A stretch of 64,000 bases of DNA, taken from positions 36,974,701-37,038,700 of the forward strand of contig OW799235.1 of assembly GCA_941918925.1 (NCBI GenBank), in the 5' to 3' direction. This stretch comes from Phyto melanocephala (taxonomy: Eukaryota; Arthropoda; Insecta; Diptera; Rhinophoridae). The notes under the pieces are model-generated. The model ran no database searches, was not told where the DNA came from, and saw nothing but the letters and a program-made list of their open reading frames with translations. How positions within the stretch are numbered: position 1 is the stretch's first letter; each line of letters opens with the position of its first letter. Made by a program: the position numbers and the translations under genes. This document shows positions 32,556 through 43,502 of this stretch, in pieces.

Positions 32556-33306
32556 TTTTGATCAGAGCTACAAATGTTGTGTGTAAATATCAACTATTTA
32601 ACTCAGTATTTATTGAAATTTGAAATATAGAATTATTTGTTCTAATTGATTTATGTAGTATTTCATATAACATTGAGTTAGTACGAAATCTACCAACATC
32701 TGTTTTTCCTGTATTCTTTTTGCACGTCATTACCACAGGTAATTAATAGTTGCCTTTAGCTACAGATCCACAGATGTCGCTAAAGCAATTTTTGCAATTA
32801 TGCAGTTTCATTATATGTCACATGTGTTCTAAACAAGATGGTATTAGTTGAACAATGTTTTTATTTTTACACCATGCCCTGTGTTTGTTGTAGTATCGGA
32901 TGACTAACTTTTCCTAGATATTCTGTCATTATCACATAGAACTTATAGCCTAATATAAAAATATAATACAAATTAAAAAGTTCAAATGTAATACTTTAAA
33001 AAAAAAAAAAAAAATAAAAATTGTTTTTATTTTACATAATATTTTTATTTTTTTTTCATTTTTTTTCATTTTTTTTTTGTAATTTTTTCTATTGTTGTTT
33101 TTGTTTTTAATATATTTTTTTGTAATTTTTTTTTGGAAACACGTACGTAAACTCAATTTATAATTTTGCAATGGGATGTTTTTATATATGTATGTTTTTT
33201 ATTTTATATGAGATGAATGGTGATACAAACTATTGTTATTGCATGACTACACGTTGTGAAGTGTATATAAGATTCGGCACGGCCGAATATAGCACTCTTA
33301 CTTGTT

Positions 33307-34230
33307 ATTATTAAAATGATTATTTGCAAAGTTTAGTTTAAGGCGAATTCATACAGGTGAAATTATCAGCCCAGCTGATGGGGAAACTAACACAAACTAT
33401 TTAGGAAATTATTGTAATTTCTTTTCATTATGATAATATTGGTATGGTTCAATTGTGTATGGAACAAATTATCGTCCAAATGGCCGACGCAACCTCGGCA
33501 GTACACTTCCATCTGATGGTCAAAATTTTGAACGACAATGTTGATTGAGAAATGCGCAAAAAAACTTGACGTTTAGGTGTGGTTCACATTTAACATCGGC
33601 CCTTAAAATTTAGCCACCTTTTATAAGCCCATAATACAACTACATATGTACCTTACAAAAAACAATAAATTAATATATAGATCATATCTAGTAATTAAAA
33701 ATTTACCCCCTGTGTATTTGCTACTAACGAAAGGGAGGAATAGAGTAAATTATGTAAAAGTTTCAAATCAAAGATGGCGTCGAAAATTATAGAGCACAAT
33801 GGCGTACATATAACATTAAATCTGAAATCTAGGCTAAGCTACGATGTGGTCACTATACTAATGTACCTGAATATAACATTCATACTTGTTTAAAAAATAT
33901 ATTTGTCAGGTAAAAATATGTAACAGAGTCCACATTTATAAGCGAATTATGTGACATTATTTACATCTTAATTTTGAGGGAAGAAATATGCAAAAAAGAG
34001 CCATAAAATGAAGAGTTGAGGATGTAAAAGTTTCACAATAATATGTCATCCTGCACACATAATTTAAGTATTTCATGCATTACATTGCTTATTCCATATA
34101 ATGATATAAAAAGTGACGGATACTTACCGGCCCCACCACCACAGAAACTGCATGACACATTTTCACTCACCAACTCGTTTACTATAAAAACACAAATAAA
34201 CAAAAACGATACATGTTCAAAACTTGTGTG
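33307..34230. other. intergenic with a MITE fragment
   Basis: No gene is seen. TTTAAGGCGAATTCATACAG with GTGAAATTATCAGCCCAGCT (about 33339-33380) resembles the inverted segment at 44728-44785 and is probably a MITE end. The rest is unassigned A/T-rich DNA. Confidence 0.45.
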
Positions 34231-34637
34231 ATGGTATATAGATTTTGTCATTCCGTTTGTAACATACCGAATTATTACTTTTAGACCTAATACAGTATAT
34301 ATTTTCTGAGTTTTGTTCTTAATTTAGGACGATCTAGCTATCTCTGGGCGTATGTCCATATGTCCGTCTCATTAGAAAACGATATAGCTCGAACAGAAAA
34401 AGATAGGGTCATGAATATTCCAGAATATTTCCTGTACATACAAAATTTTTGCTATTAAAAATGGGCCAAGTCGATGTTCTACGAAGGCAGTTATAGCTTG
34501 TAAGTAATGCAAGAGTAGGTCATAAAAAATAACTTTCTCGACATCAAATACCGATGCGATTGCGCTTAAACTACTAGACAAAAATGGTGGTGGGTATCAA
34601 AAATTTGCCACAGCCGAGTATAGTGGGCTTACTTGTT
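34231..34637 (+). repeat. family A-related dispersed repeat, distant variant
   Basis: It begins GTGATGGTATATAGATTTTG with TCATTCCGTTTGTAACATA and contains ACAGTATATATTTTCTGAG and a TGTCCATATGTCCGTC block. It ends GCCACAGCCGAGTATAGTGG with GCTTACTTGTT. It keeps the start and end motifs of family A but has a different middle and no tRNA-like core. Confidence 0.6.
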
Positions 34638-35954
34638 TTTTTAATTAACATTAAGAAACACTAGAATTTTTGTTATAATTTTGTAAAAAATTTGCGCAAA
34701 TTTTAAAATTTTTTATTTTCTTTTTTTAAATATAAAAAACACTAATAAATAACATTCATACATTCATATTAGTTAATATTGATTACATATTTTTAAAATT
34801 ACATAATTATTTTGTTTTATTATAAATACATAAAATAAAAACTAACATTTTGCAAATATCTCAAGCATTTCTTAAATTAGAGTTTTTATTTCAAATAATT
34901 AAAGAAAAAAAAACTTATAGAGAAAAAATACTTTCATTAAAAAAGTTTTAAGCAAAATTTCGGTTTTTTTAGTATTGAATTTACAATCATATTGTTAATA
35001 GTTTTTTAGAACTTAAGACTAAAAACCTAATCAGTATCACATTTTACATGAGTTTTTCTTTCAATGTATGTAGGTATGTATGTATGTTCATACGTATACG
35101 TATATAGATTTACTTATGTATAGTTTTAATTTAAATTGTCGCTTGAAGCGGCTTTTGGATTTCTACATTATTTTTGGGCCGAAGATGCGTGTTTTTTAAT
35201 TTTGCTTTTCTTGAACTGTTTGATTTTTAAGAGTCTTCAATTAAATACTCTTATTGATTTTTTTTTAAAGAAAATAGTGTTGTTTTCTGTTTAATAATTA
35301 TGTTTGTATTTTGTAGGCTGTTGTAACAATTTGTCAAAAATGCGTGAGATCATCAAACAATTATTTGTTTGCCAAGCCATTTATTAACGTTTTTTATTTA
35401 TTTTTTTTTCAAATTCTTAACGAAAATCATAAACTAAACAACAAATGTTAAAATAAACTCGCACAGCTGCTTAGTCAAAAACAATTTTCATTCAATTGAA
35501 TTTTATTGCATGTTTACATATGCACCTATAAATATAATTTGAAAAACGCTTTTCAATAAAAAGCTGTTGTAGTAGAAAGAACTCAGAGCAATTATTCACA
35601 AAAACGCACGAAAAATACATATTTCGAAGTTATTATTTTATAGCAGTGACGAGTAAGTATAGGTGGGACAAATTCAAAATACTTGTTGTTTTCTTTGTAG
35701 TAATTAAAAATCGTAACTGTCTTATCGCATAGGGATCTATTTTTATAAACTCTTTAACACTTTGCCGTGATTTAAATTCTAATTGCTGGTTTTAAACTGG
35801 TTTTTAAAAAATGTTTCACGCTTCTTAATTAGAATATTTTTATCAGTGAAAATTATTATTAACAACAAAGTGATTTGATCTCTGTATGACCGCTGTAGCG
35901 AATCATTTAGCTCTATTGTTCTTTTATTTACCAATACTTGCGCCATAAAAACAC
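34638..35954. other. intergenic and probable 3' UTR of the charybdis-like gene
   Basis: A/T-rich, with a GTATGTATGTATG microsatellite near 35070. Minus-strand AATAAA signals occur (for example 35923-35928, very close to the stop codon, and near 35500), but the true transcript end cannot be set. No other gene is seen. Confidence 0.45.
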
Positions 35955-36529
35955 TCAATTGCTGTCGTGAGAATAAAGTTTACGTTTGTTGATGGTATAA
36001 TCAGGACTAATAGTTATAGTCCTTGAAAGACCTTTTATAAACTGGGGCAATAACGAGGTCCAGCCTCTTTTATCCTGGCGTAGTGTTAGATACACTTCAA
36101 ATGTGGACACCATTTCGTGATCCAATTTTAATTTAGCAATTCGCTTAACAATATTTATGTCCTCTTCGTATTCTACGAACACGGTGCAGCCGCGTATACC
36201 ACAGGGTTCTCGTTCCGAGACACGTACAATATCGGTGGCTATGCGTTGAGTGAGATCACTGGGTAATGAAACTTCGGTACAGGTAAGATTGCGAGTTTTG
36301 GCCGATCGCAATTCAGCCAGTAAAAGTAAAGAAAGTTCATTTACCGCTGCCGCATCAATTCTATCACAGTCAATTTGTTGTTCATCTTCTGAAGCATAAT
36401 GGTATTCTGGTGGTATTTGTTGCGGTTGTTTCCGTTTTTGTTGCACTTGATGTTTTTGCACGGTATGGTTACGCTGTTGGTGAATGTGGTGGGAGTTTTG
36501 TGCGTTATTGCTTAAAGATCTTGACCAAT
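35955..36529 (-). CDS. chrb: exon 2 of the charybdis-like gene
   Basis: Holds the entire REDD1 domain and the stop codon. Its start is fixed by the acceptor TTGTTTTTAG|ATTGG on the minus strand and by phase agreement with exon 1. Confidence 0.9.
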
Positions 36530-39500
36530 CTAAAAACAAGAAAATAAAAAAAAACACACAAATTATTTACGGGAAGTTATATAAAAAAATAACGTATTTA
36601 CATAAATATAATAAACAATCATGAAATATGTACATAGATAGTTTAATTGTATTATAAATTGTAATTAAAAAACAATCAAAATCAAAAACGCACTGTGGGG
36701 CCAAATGCCAAAACTGTTGAAATCTTTTTTTTATATAAAATAATTGCTTAAAGTCTTAGGGCCGTATTCATAAAAAATATTTTAGATTTATTAAAAGCTT
36801 ATTTGACAGATGTTGTAGAGAAATTTATCAAATAAGCCTTCAATAAACCTAAAATATTTTTGAATACGGCCCTTAATTCACTTATCTGTAGTTGACATTA
36901 TTATATTCCACTGGAAAAAGATAGATTTTTTTTATTATTTTATGGTAAAAATTATATTCACTTGAATAAATGAAGCAAACAATATTCTTTCTTATTTGAT
37001 GCATTACAAAATGTAACTCTTATTGCATAGAAATTATCGAGCAGACATGTCAAAAAATCAGTCACACATATTTAACACATCACACTTTTAACGTACACAC
37101 AAGAAAAGATTAAATCTTTATAAATCCTTTAAATGTCAATCTTACTCTCTGGATTGCTTGTTTTGAAATGGTAACAGGGTCCTGATAACCAAACGTGAAT
37201 GGATTAAGCCTACTTCTTATACGGACAAAAACATACAAAATTATGTATTTTTTATGGCGATAATCGCCATAAAACTGTTTATTATTGGAACAAGGACGGA
37301 TGCTCTCTAAAAGGATTTTAATAATTTCACAGGTAGAAAGGATTCAAGTCAAATAATTGTTAGTTTTCAGGAGAAGACAAAAACGTAATAAAAACTGTAT
37401 TATCATAAAGTTACTTCTTTTGTAAAACTATTATTTTTGATACTATTGCATTAAATTTTTGTGTCAAGTTGTTTTTCTGTGAGAAATGTAGAAATTACTT
37501 ATTTTATTTCGCGGTTGTCCTGGCCATCGACTTCCTTGTGGGTTTAAGTCCAAAATGTTCTTCTTCTGCAATTGAGGACTGCCTAGGTCTTAACCACAGC
37601 TCTGTGTTGTAGGTACTCTTTGGACAAAACACTCGAAGAATGCGACGTAAACAACGATTAATTAAGTCTTAAAGATTTGAGCATTAGCGGTAGGGACATT
37701 CCAGCTTTCACTGCCATACAGCAGGACTGGTTTTACATTAGCGGTAAAAAGCTTAATTTTTGTGTGCAGTAAAATGTTAGGCGATCGCAAAATTTTTGCT
37801 TAAGGTGCCAAAAGCTTGCTTAGCTTTGGAAAGCGTGTATTCGATGACTTACTGGCTGTCACCATTGTTAGATATATAGCTTCCCAGGTAACAAAAACTC
37901 TGAACTTCTTTGATTTTCCCTCCATTCCATTCAGCTCGAAATTTGCCGTGCATGTGCTATTTAGGCACATTGATTTGGTTTCGGTTGAGTTAATTTGCAA
38001 TTCCGCTGCGCTTGTTTTTAATGCAATTTGGTTTTGCATCTCTTGGGTCTAAGTAAAGCTGTTCGAGAGCAAGCAAATGTCATCTGGCGGTCTACTTTGC
38101 AGAATGGAGCAGTTCATTAAAAGCACACTTGAAATCAATAAACAGGGGTGATTGCCATTCGTTTCATTATTCAACAATAGTTCTAAAGCATAACCATTGA
38201 GGCATGAATTCTGCTTGCTCGTTGCGTAAGTTCGGTTCGACTACAGCTGCAATGCGTTTGTACAAGATCTTTGAAATGACTTTGTTCGCAACATTAGGGT
38301 GTGTTATACCCCTTGAATTTCTATAGACCATAAGGTGTCTTCCTTCGGAAGAATGAAAGTGATGCCTTCTTTCTGGTTCGACAAATGGTTTGAGGATTTC
38401 CGTGGCTAGATGTTTATTGCTCTTAAGCGCTCTGGAGCGATGTTGTCGGGACCAGCAGCTTTGCTCGATTTAAGTTGGCCGATTTCTGCCTCAATCTCAT
38501 CACTTCTATACTAACGTCGTTTCTGGGTGAGTGCTGATGTCTACAAAATTCATGAGTTGGATTGATGTTTTTTTGAGGAGGTTTTTATAATGTTCTTCCC
38601 AGGCGGCTAGTTAGGTCTAGGTGAAGTACATTAGGACACCATTTGAGTTCTGAATTGGTTTTGAATTGGAATGAATGCAACCAATCTTGGTGATTTTCTA
38701 AAGGTCTTTGTGCATTGGTGGTGAGGTTGTTTTATGAATAAGGTAGTAAAATTGCAAACATGACGAATACAGTACTTTATATTTATTTAAATCAACTTTA
38801 TAAACAGTTTTGTTCTGGCACTTTAATTTTTTGCTTTCAACTGGGAAAATATTTTAAATAAATACTTGAAAAATTTTAAATGTTATTTTTACAAAAAACC
38901 TAATAAATTTGTTTCCAGAAATACTATGGATATATATATTTATATGAATGCACACGCAAGTAAAAAGTAATTAGAAAATTTATGACTGTATAATCTAAAC
39001 AAATTCTATATGTCTATTAACATTTTCCTTTTGTTTTTTTTTCAGAGAATAATTTGCAACGTGTATGTTAAGTATTTCAAATATACACATACACAGTTCT
39101 ATACATATAAATCAGAGAATGTCAAATTTGTGGAATTACTTGAATAACTCATGTTTACAAGTTCTTGTTCATAATCAGTAAATTGAACAAAAACACACTG
39201 TTCAACAAAATGAACAGTTTCTGTGTCATTTACTGATTTGTGGAAATAGCCAATACGTAAGTATAAGTATATGGTGAGTGTATTTACTTAAATGAATAAT
39301 AGTTGACGTGAACAAAGGCAGTCTCTGGTATATATGTATATGTAAATATATGTCTAAACGTTAACTTATTGGCTCAGAGAGAGATTTTTTAACAAAAAAG
39401 TTTTTTTTTTTTAACAAATTCATATAAATTACGAAAATTTTATTTATGTCGATCATTTATTTGATAGACATTATAATGTTATTAGCATGTCAGCAAAGCA

Positions 39501-42500
39501 TTGAACTCAATTAATTAAAGTATTGACATATCTTAAATGCTAATAAAATTATTAACGTATGTTTAATTAATATTATTAATATTTACTACTATTGATAAGC
39601 TACCGAGTACAATCTTTTTAAACTTAAATACATGTGTGTAAATAAACATGATTATATTCACGACAACACGGCTACATGGCAACACGACCACAGTTGTAGC
39701 TGTGGCCAACATAGGCTAATTTCTATGTTCGTAAGCTACAAACAGCTGTTCATATTGTAAATAGTTTATTGTCACACAACGTGTCCGATAGGTTGATAGC
39801 CGCGGCCAAGTTCATGAAGATATATTGTGCTCTACCCGCAGCCGAGTTTTAGGCGAATGGTAGTAGGTACACACTTTACAACGTGTTTATTAAACACATT
39901 TGTCACCATTCAAATAAACTGCAATCCATAATTAAATCATGGCAAAATCATACATTTTCAGATCTTGCTCGTTTCCAATAAACTAGTCCATTAAAATAAA
40001 CAACGATTCACAATGTTCATTCAACATCAATGCAACCAGATAATATCGAAACTTTTTAAATTTTTTAAACCTCGAATTAAACACGAAATGAAAACATTAA
40101 CACGACTACACATTAAGCATAAATATGTTCCAAAAAGTGTGTATTTGCTGTAAGAATTAAAAATATTGCCAGAATGTAAAATTCGAAAATTAAGTACAAG
40201 TACAAGTATTAAGTAAGTAAGTAAGTCACACGTTGTGTGACATTCACACGAGAGTGGAAGTGTATAAGTTTGTCATTTCGTTTGAAATTTCTACAATATT
40301 GACTTGAGACCATATGAAGGTTATATTTATACTCTGAATACTTATAGATAGAGAAATTGATTTAGCTAACTCCATCAGTCCGTGGTATAGTATCAATTTT
40401 TTACTATCGAAAATCGATTATGTAGACACATTACGAGCTGAGATATGAGCAAAAGAACACGATTGCTTCTGCTTTTACCCAAATAAAGATACATTTTGCA
40501 GCTCTTATGGAATTTCTTAAGACGCATAAACAAATTATGTCCCTCTGGCAACATTTTCAGAAAATCTTGGTTGCATGGGCCATTTACCGGCAAAGGTATT
40601 AGCTAACAAAAATTGTTTAAGAAAAAATGTCAATTAGAAGTTCAGTTTATCGATTTGCTTAATAAACTTTTTGTCAAATTTTCACCAAATAATTGTCACA
40701 TATGGTCTTAAAATTCTTAATGTTGAAAGGTAACAAAATTGTCATACAAACTACTAAGATATAAGCAATAAACCACTAGGACTTTTAATTTTTTCCTTAA
40801 TTCAATTTTAATTTTTTACACGAAAATCTATTAAGATTAACTCCCGGATAAATGTTTGCCTAACTTTTTACATGTATATACAATACATGTAAAATACTTC
40901 TTTAGTGAAAATATTTAGTCCAATTGCTCTATTGATTTTTAAGGATATAAGAAAAAAATATTCTTTTAACATAAGCTGTTAAACAAAAAAAAGAAAATAA
41001 CTGTGTGAGGACTATAAGAGATACGGCACACCCGAATATAGCGCTCTTACTACTTTTTATTTTGTTTGTTGTGTTTTAAAAATTTTAACTTTTAAAGCTT
41101 TGCATAAGAAATTTATACCAAAATAAACATTTTTATTTATCTATAGTTTTTTCTTTCGTCTAAAGCAAGCTTTCAGTTATTGCCGTTGTTGTTTGCAACG
41201 TAGCCGCCATCGCTGACTATATCTTATCATCTTATTATAATGTTGCTGCCGTCTTAAATATCGGGTGTCCCAACTAGAACGCAATTTTTAAATTTGGCGC
41301 CATTCGAAGTGTCATTGTTTGACATTTGAACAATTGTTATTGTTTGCTAGTAGAAGGTACGAGGTTAGTAAAAATGGAGCGCTACACGAATGAACAACGC
41401 ATTCTCATTGTGAAATTGTTTTACCAAAATGGTGAAAGTTTTGCGGCTACAGTTCGCAAATTGCGATCAATTTGGAGTCACAATAATCCTCCAGAAGAGT
41501 CAACTGTAAAGAGATTAATGGATAAATTTGCCGAAACTGGGTCTGTTAGTGATGTAAAGACAACAACGCGCCTTCGACCAGGTCGATCGACCGAAAATGT
41601 CGCAGCTGTACGTGATGATGTCGCTCAAACTCCATCCACCTCAATTCGACACCGAGCTCAGCAAGTTGGTGTCTCCAAATCCACTATGCAGCGAATTTTG
41701 ACGAAAGATTTGCATCTTCATGCATACAAACTTCAATTGACTCAGGAATTGAAGCCAGCTGACCATGGACAGCGATTAAGCCGACGATGACTCAAGCCTT
41801 AAAAGAGGCAATATATCGTGCCATATGCACGATATATTGTTCCATACATAACCTCATTCTGTCTCCTTTACGATATAATAAAGTTTCACGATCTTTTTTT
41901 AAATATCTGTGTTTTATTTAAAATTTAAAAATTGCGTTCTAGTTGGGACACCCGATATAATTAAGTAACTGACTACGCGGCAACGATTGCAGACAATAAC
42001 TTTTTTAAGTTTGCAAACTAAATATTTAGTTTGTGTGGGTCAGAGAGAAATAGAGTTTGCAAACTTTAATTTTTGAGTCTGAGAGCTGTCAAAATACAGT
42101 TCTCAAGGTATCGAGTAACTGAAGTGTTAAAGGATTGAGTAACCATTGAACCAAATACCCAATGCCTAGTATATATTTAACTACCCAAAACGTTGTCAGA
42201 ACTTGTATAGATACTAGGTTAGATTTGATTTATGTGCTGTTTTTAAAATCCGAACGATTGCTTTGCATGTTTTTTGTTATTGTAACAAAAGCAATTTACA
42301 CGCAAAAGCATCACTCAAAGCTCCACACTCCACACAATATGTAAATACAATTTTATCCAAATAACCTGAAAAATCAATTATTTTTAAATGCCTTTGAGAG
42401 CATATTACTATATATGTATATTATATTCATAAGTATAATGCAAATAGTTGCCGTAACCGCAATTTTTAATAAATATTTCTTTGATACTATACGATTTCCT

Positions 42501-43502
42501 TACATTTTCCTTAGAGCAGATATAATATATTTTAGTGATTACATCTATTTGATCAAATAATTGCCTAATGTAAACATACATTAAGAGATATTTACATAAA
42601 ATAGGGACATGCGTACTAGTTTTCAAGTTGTATTAAAGATCGAAAAAAAAATAACATGGAGGTATTGATGGATCTACTGTATTGCTAGTATAATGATGAA
42701 TTTGAATTATTCTTGAAAACTTTTAAGACTATTTTTGAATATTTTTTACTTAAGTCAAATTGTCAAATACACGTTAAACATTTTAAATTAATGGCACGGT
42801 TTTTTTTTTTAATAATTACTATTATATAAGAGAATTCTAGGTCTTGAACCTACACTTTTTTAATTGTAGGCTTATTGTAATGCTATTGAAAACATATTGA
42901 CGTCAATATTATTTCAAGAAATTTCTATTAAATATATAAAAATTTGTTAGTGTTCTTAGTAGGTATTTTTTCAAAATTGTAAACTAACTATACAATATTG
43001 TTTGATCCCTTGATGCCTTAAAAAATAGTTATAAATTTATTTAAATCAGTTTATATCATTTTTTTTTTTTGGAAACTTGATTATTTAAAACTTTCAATTC
43101 GAATAAATAAAAACTCAAAACGAGTGGGTGTCAAACTTTTAATCATAAATTAAAACAGCTTTTAAAATTTTAATAATAACAAAACGAAATAGATATAAAA
43201 ACTTTAGAATATTAACATAAATTTACTACATATACATACATAATTCGATAAAAATTTCCTACAAAGAAAAATAAGGTAACAACAAGGTGACGTCAAACAA
43301 ATAAAAATATATGTCAAGGCCTAATTAAAAAAATAAGAAATTATGTTAAACATTTAATTATTAAGAATGATAGCACGTGCCTTAGAAAAATTTAATACAA
43401 TTAAATTTATTATTTGATAAGAGACTTACTTTTAATTCTTGCTGCTGTTATTTCATTGTAATGCTGATCATTGTATTGATTTTGTACTGTCAAAACTTCC
43501 AT
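35955..43502 (-). CDS. chrb: charybdis/scylla-type REDD1 (DDIT4) homologue, two exons, 215 aa
   Basis: Exon 1 is 43502-43430 (24 codons plus 1 base). It starts ATG, MEVLTVQNQYND, and ends AAAA|GTAAGT. Exon 2 is 36529-35955 after TTGTTTTTAG, joining in phase 1 as NWSRSLS. A Q/H-rich linker (about 35-65) precedes the RTP801 C-terminal domain (about 85-205). Diagnostic strings are VNELSLLLLAELRSAKTRNL, TCTEVSLPSDL, REPCGIRGCTVFVE and STFEVYLTLRQDKRGW. REDD1 proteins are cytosolic stress-induced inhibitors of TORC1. The fly members are scylla and charybdis. The MEVL-type start suggests charybdis and not scylla, and this choice is an inference. The 6.9-kb intron is loaded with transposons. Exon 2 and its splice sites are undamaged. 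A TATAAAAG box lies about 700 bp upstream of the start codon. Confidence 0.88.
36759..36872. mobile_element. Harbinger-type palindromic MITE
   Basis: A 114-bp element, GGGCCGTATTCATAAAAAAT ... TTTTTGAATACGGCCC, with TTA duplicated at 36756-36758 and 36873-36875. It is the cleanest of the copies in this window and lies in the intron of the charybdis-like gene. Confidence 0.85.
37248..37272. repeat. 25-bp perfect palindrome
   Basis: TTTTATGGCGAT and ATCGCCATAAAA are inverted around one central base. It is located in the charybdis intron. It could be a hairpin or the footprint of an element. Confidence 0.6.
37490..38640 (-). pseudogene. non-LTR retrotransposon RT fossil
   Basis: The minus strand encodes, with frameshifts, DEIEAEIGQLKSSKAAGPDN then IAPERLK (about 38500-38430), later VKPVLLYGSESWNV (near 37720-37690), and NRCLRRILRVF followed by NTELWLRPRQSS (about 37660-37570). 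These are the entry region and C-terminal region of a LINE reverse transcriptase of the same style as 11930-12940. No intact frame exists. It sits in the intron of the charybdis-like gene, in the same orientation as the gene. Confidence 0.7.
38641..40226. other. intron DNA, nothing recognised
   Basis: A/T-rich intron sequence of the charybdis-like gene. There is no coding segment, RNA gene or clear repeat that I can support. Confidence 0.5.
40227..41053 (+). repeat. family A-related dispersed repeat, variant
   Basis: It begins with CACGTTGTGTGACATTCACAC, continues GTGTATAAGTTTGTCATTTC and GAGCTGAGATATGAGCAAA, and ends ACGGCACACCCGAATATAGC with GCTCTTACTAC. The tRNA-like core is absent. Substantial divergence suggests age. 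It lies in the charybdis intron. Confidence 0.6.
41374..41790 (+). pseudogene. truncated mariner-type transposase, DNA-binding half
   Basis: 138 codons, intact over the two helix-turn-helix motifs, then cut by the internal deletion. DNA binding could persist, but no catalytic triad is encoded. It might act only as a repressor of transposition, which is speculation. Confidence 0.8.
41809..41839. repeat. 31-bp perfect palindrome at the deletion junction
   Basis: CAATATATCGTGC, loop CATAT, GCACGATATATTG: a 13-bp perfect stem with a 5-nt spacer, just after the truncated transposase frame. Confidence 0.8.
41958..43429. other. intron 5' part, nothing coding
   Basis: Intron DNA of the charybdis-like gene. 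It holds a 20-bp palindrome at 42014-42033 (CAAACTAAATATTTAGTTTG) beside two GTTTGCAAAC palindromes. Nothing else is recognised. Confidence 0.5.
43430..43502 (-). CDS. chrb: exon 1 (coding) of the charybdis-like gene
   Basis: Short coding exon of 73 nt from ATG to a consensus donor (AAAA|GTAAGT). The frame MEVLTVQNQY ... TAARIK joins exon 2 in phase. It lies 6.9 kb from exon 2 with no competing candidate seen between. Confidence 0.75.

Larger units (their letters stand above)
31934..33015 (-). mobile_element. Penelope-like/retrozyme-like tandem dimer
   Basis: Two units start at about 31934 and 32429 with a period of 497 bp. I see only one difference, a 3-bp insertion in the second copy (TATGTAGTATTTCAT versus TATGTATTTCAT). 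A 34-bp linker (TTTTTAAAGTATTACATTTG ...) separates them. After the second unit, the first ~70 bp of the unit and the linker recur in inverted orientation (32893-32998), followed by an A tract. AAAAATTGTTTTTATT flanks both sides (31918-31933 and 33016-33031), a 16-bp target duplication. No RT or nuclease is encoded. Each unit has a hammerhead ribozyme motif on the minus strand. Tandem units, an inverted partial end and hammerheads are known traits of Penelope-like elements, and hammerhead dimers without coding capacity are called retrozymes. Confidence 0.75.
31619..33306 (+). repeat. dispersed repeat family A, forward copy split by a Penelope-like insertion
   Basis: The left part (31619-31933) has AGCTTTGTCATTCCGTTTGT, GAGGAGTCGATACGTGTG and a mutated tRNA-like core (GCATCGAATCATAACTGAGC). 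The right part (33016-33306) has the A/T tract, ACTACACGTTGTGAAGTG and the terminus TTCGGCACGGCCGAA with TAGCACTCTTACTTGTT. The insertion at 31934-33015 divides them. Confidence 0.8.
41259..41957 (+). mobile_element. internally deleted mariner-type element (DUF4817 helix-turn-helix)
   Basis: The terminal inverted repeats are about 37 bp and near perfect: TATCGGGTGTCCCAACTAGA with ACGCAATTTTTAAATTT at 41259-41295, inverted at about 41920-41957. A frame from 41374 to 41790 encodes MERYTNEQRILIVKLFYQNG ... ESTVKRLMDKFAETGSV ... RHRAQQVGVSKSTMQRIL. This is the helix-turn-helix pair of the DUF4817/mariner-like transposases. The DDE catalytic domain is missing after about residue 139, and a 31-bp palindrome lies near the break, so the copy is nonautonomous. 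It lies inside the charybdis intron. Confidence 0.85.
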
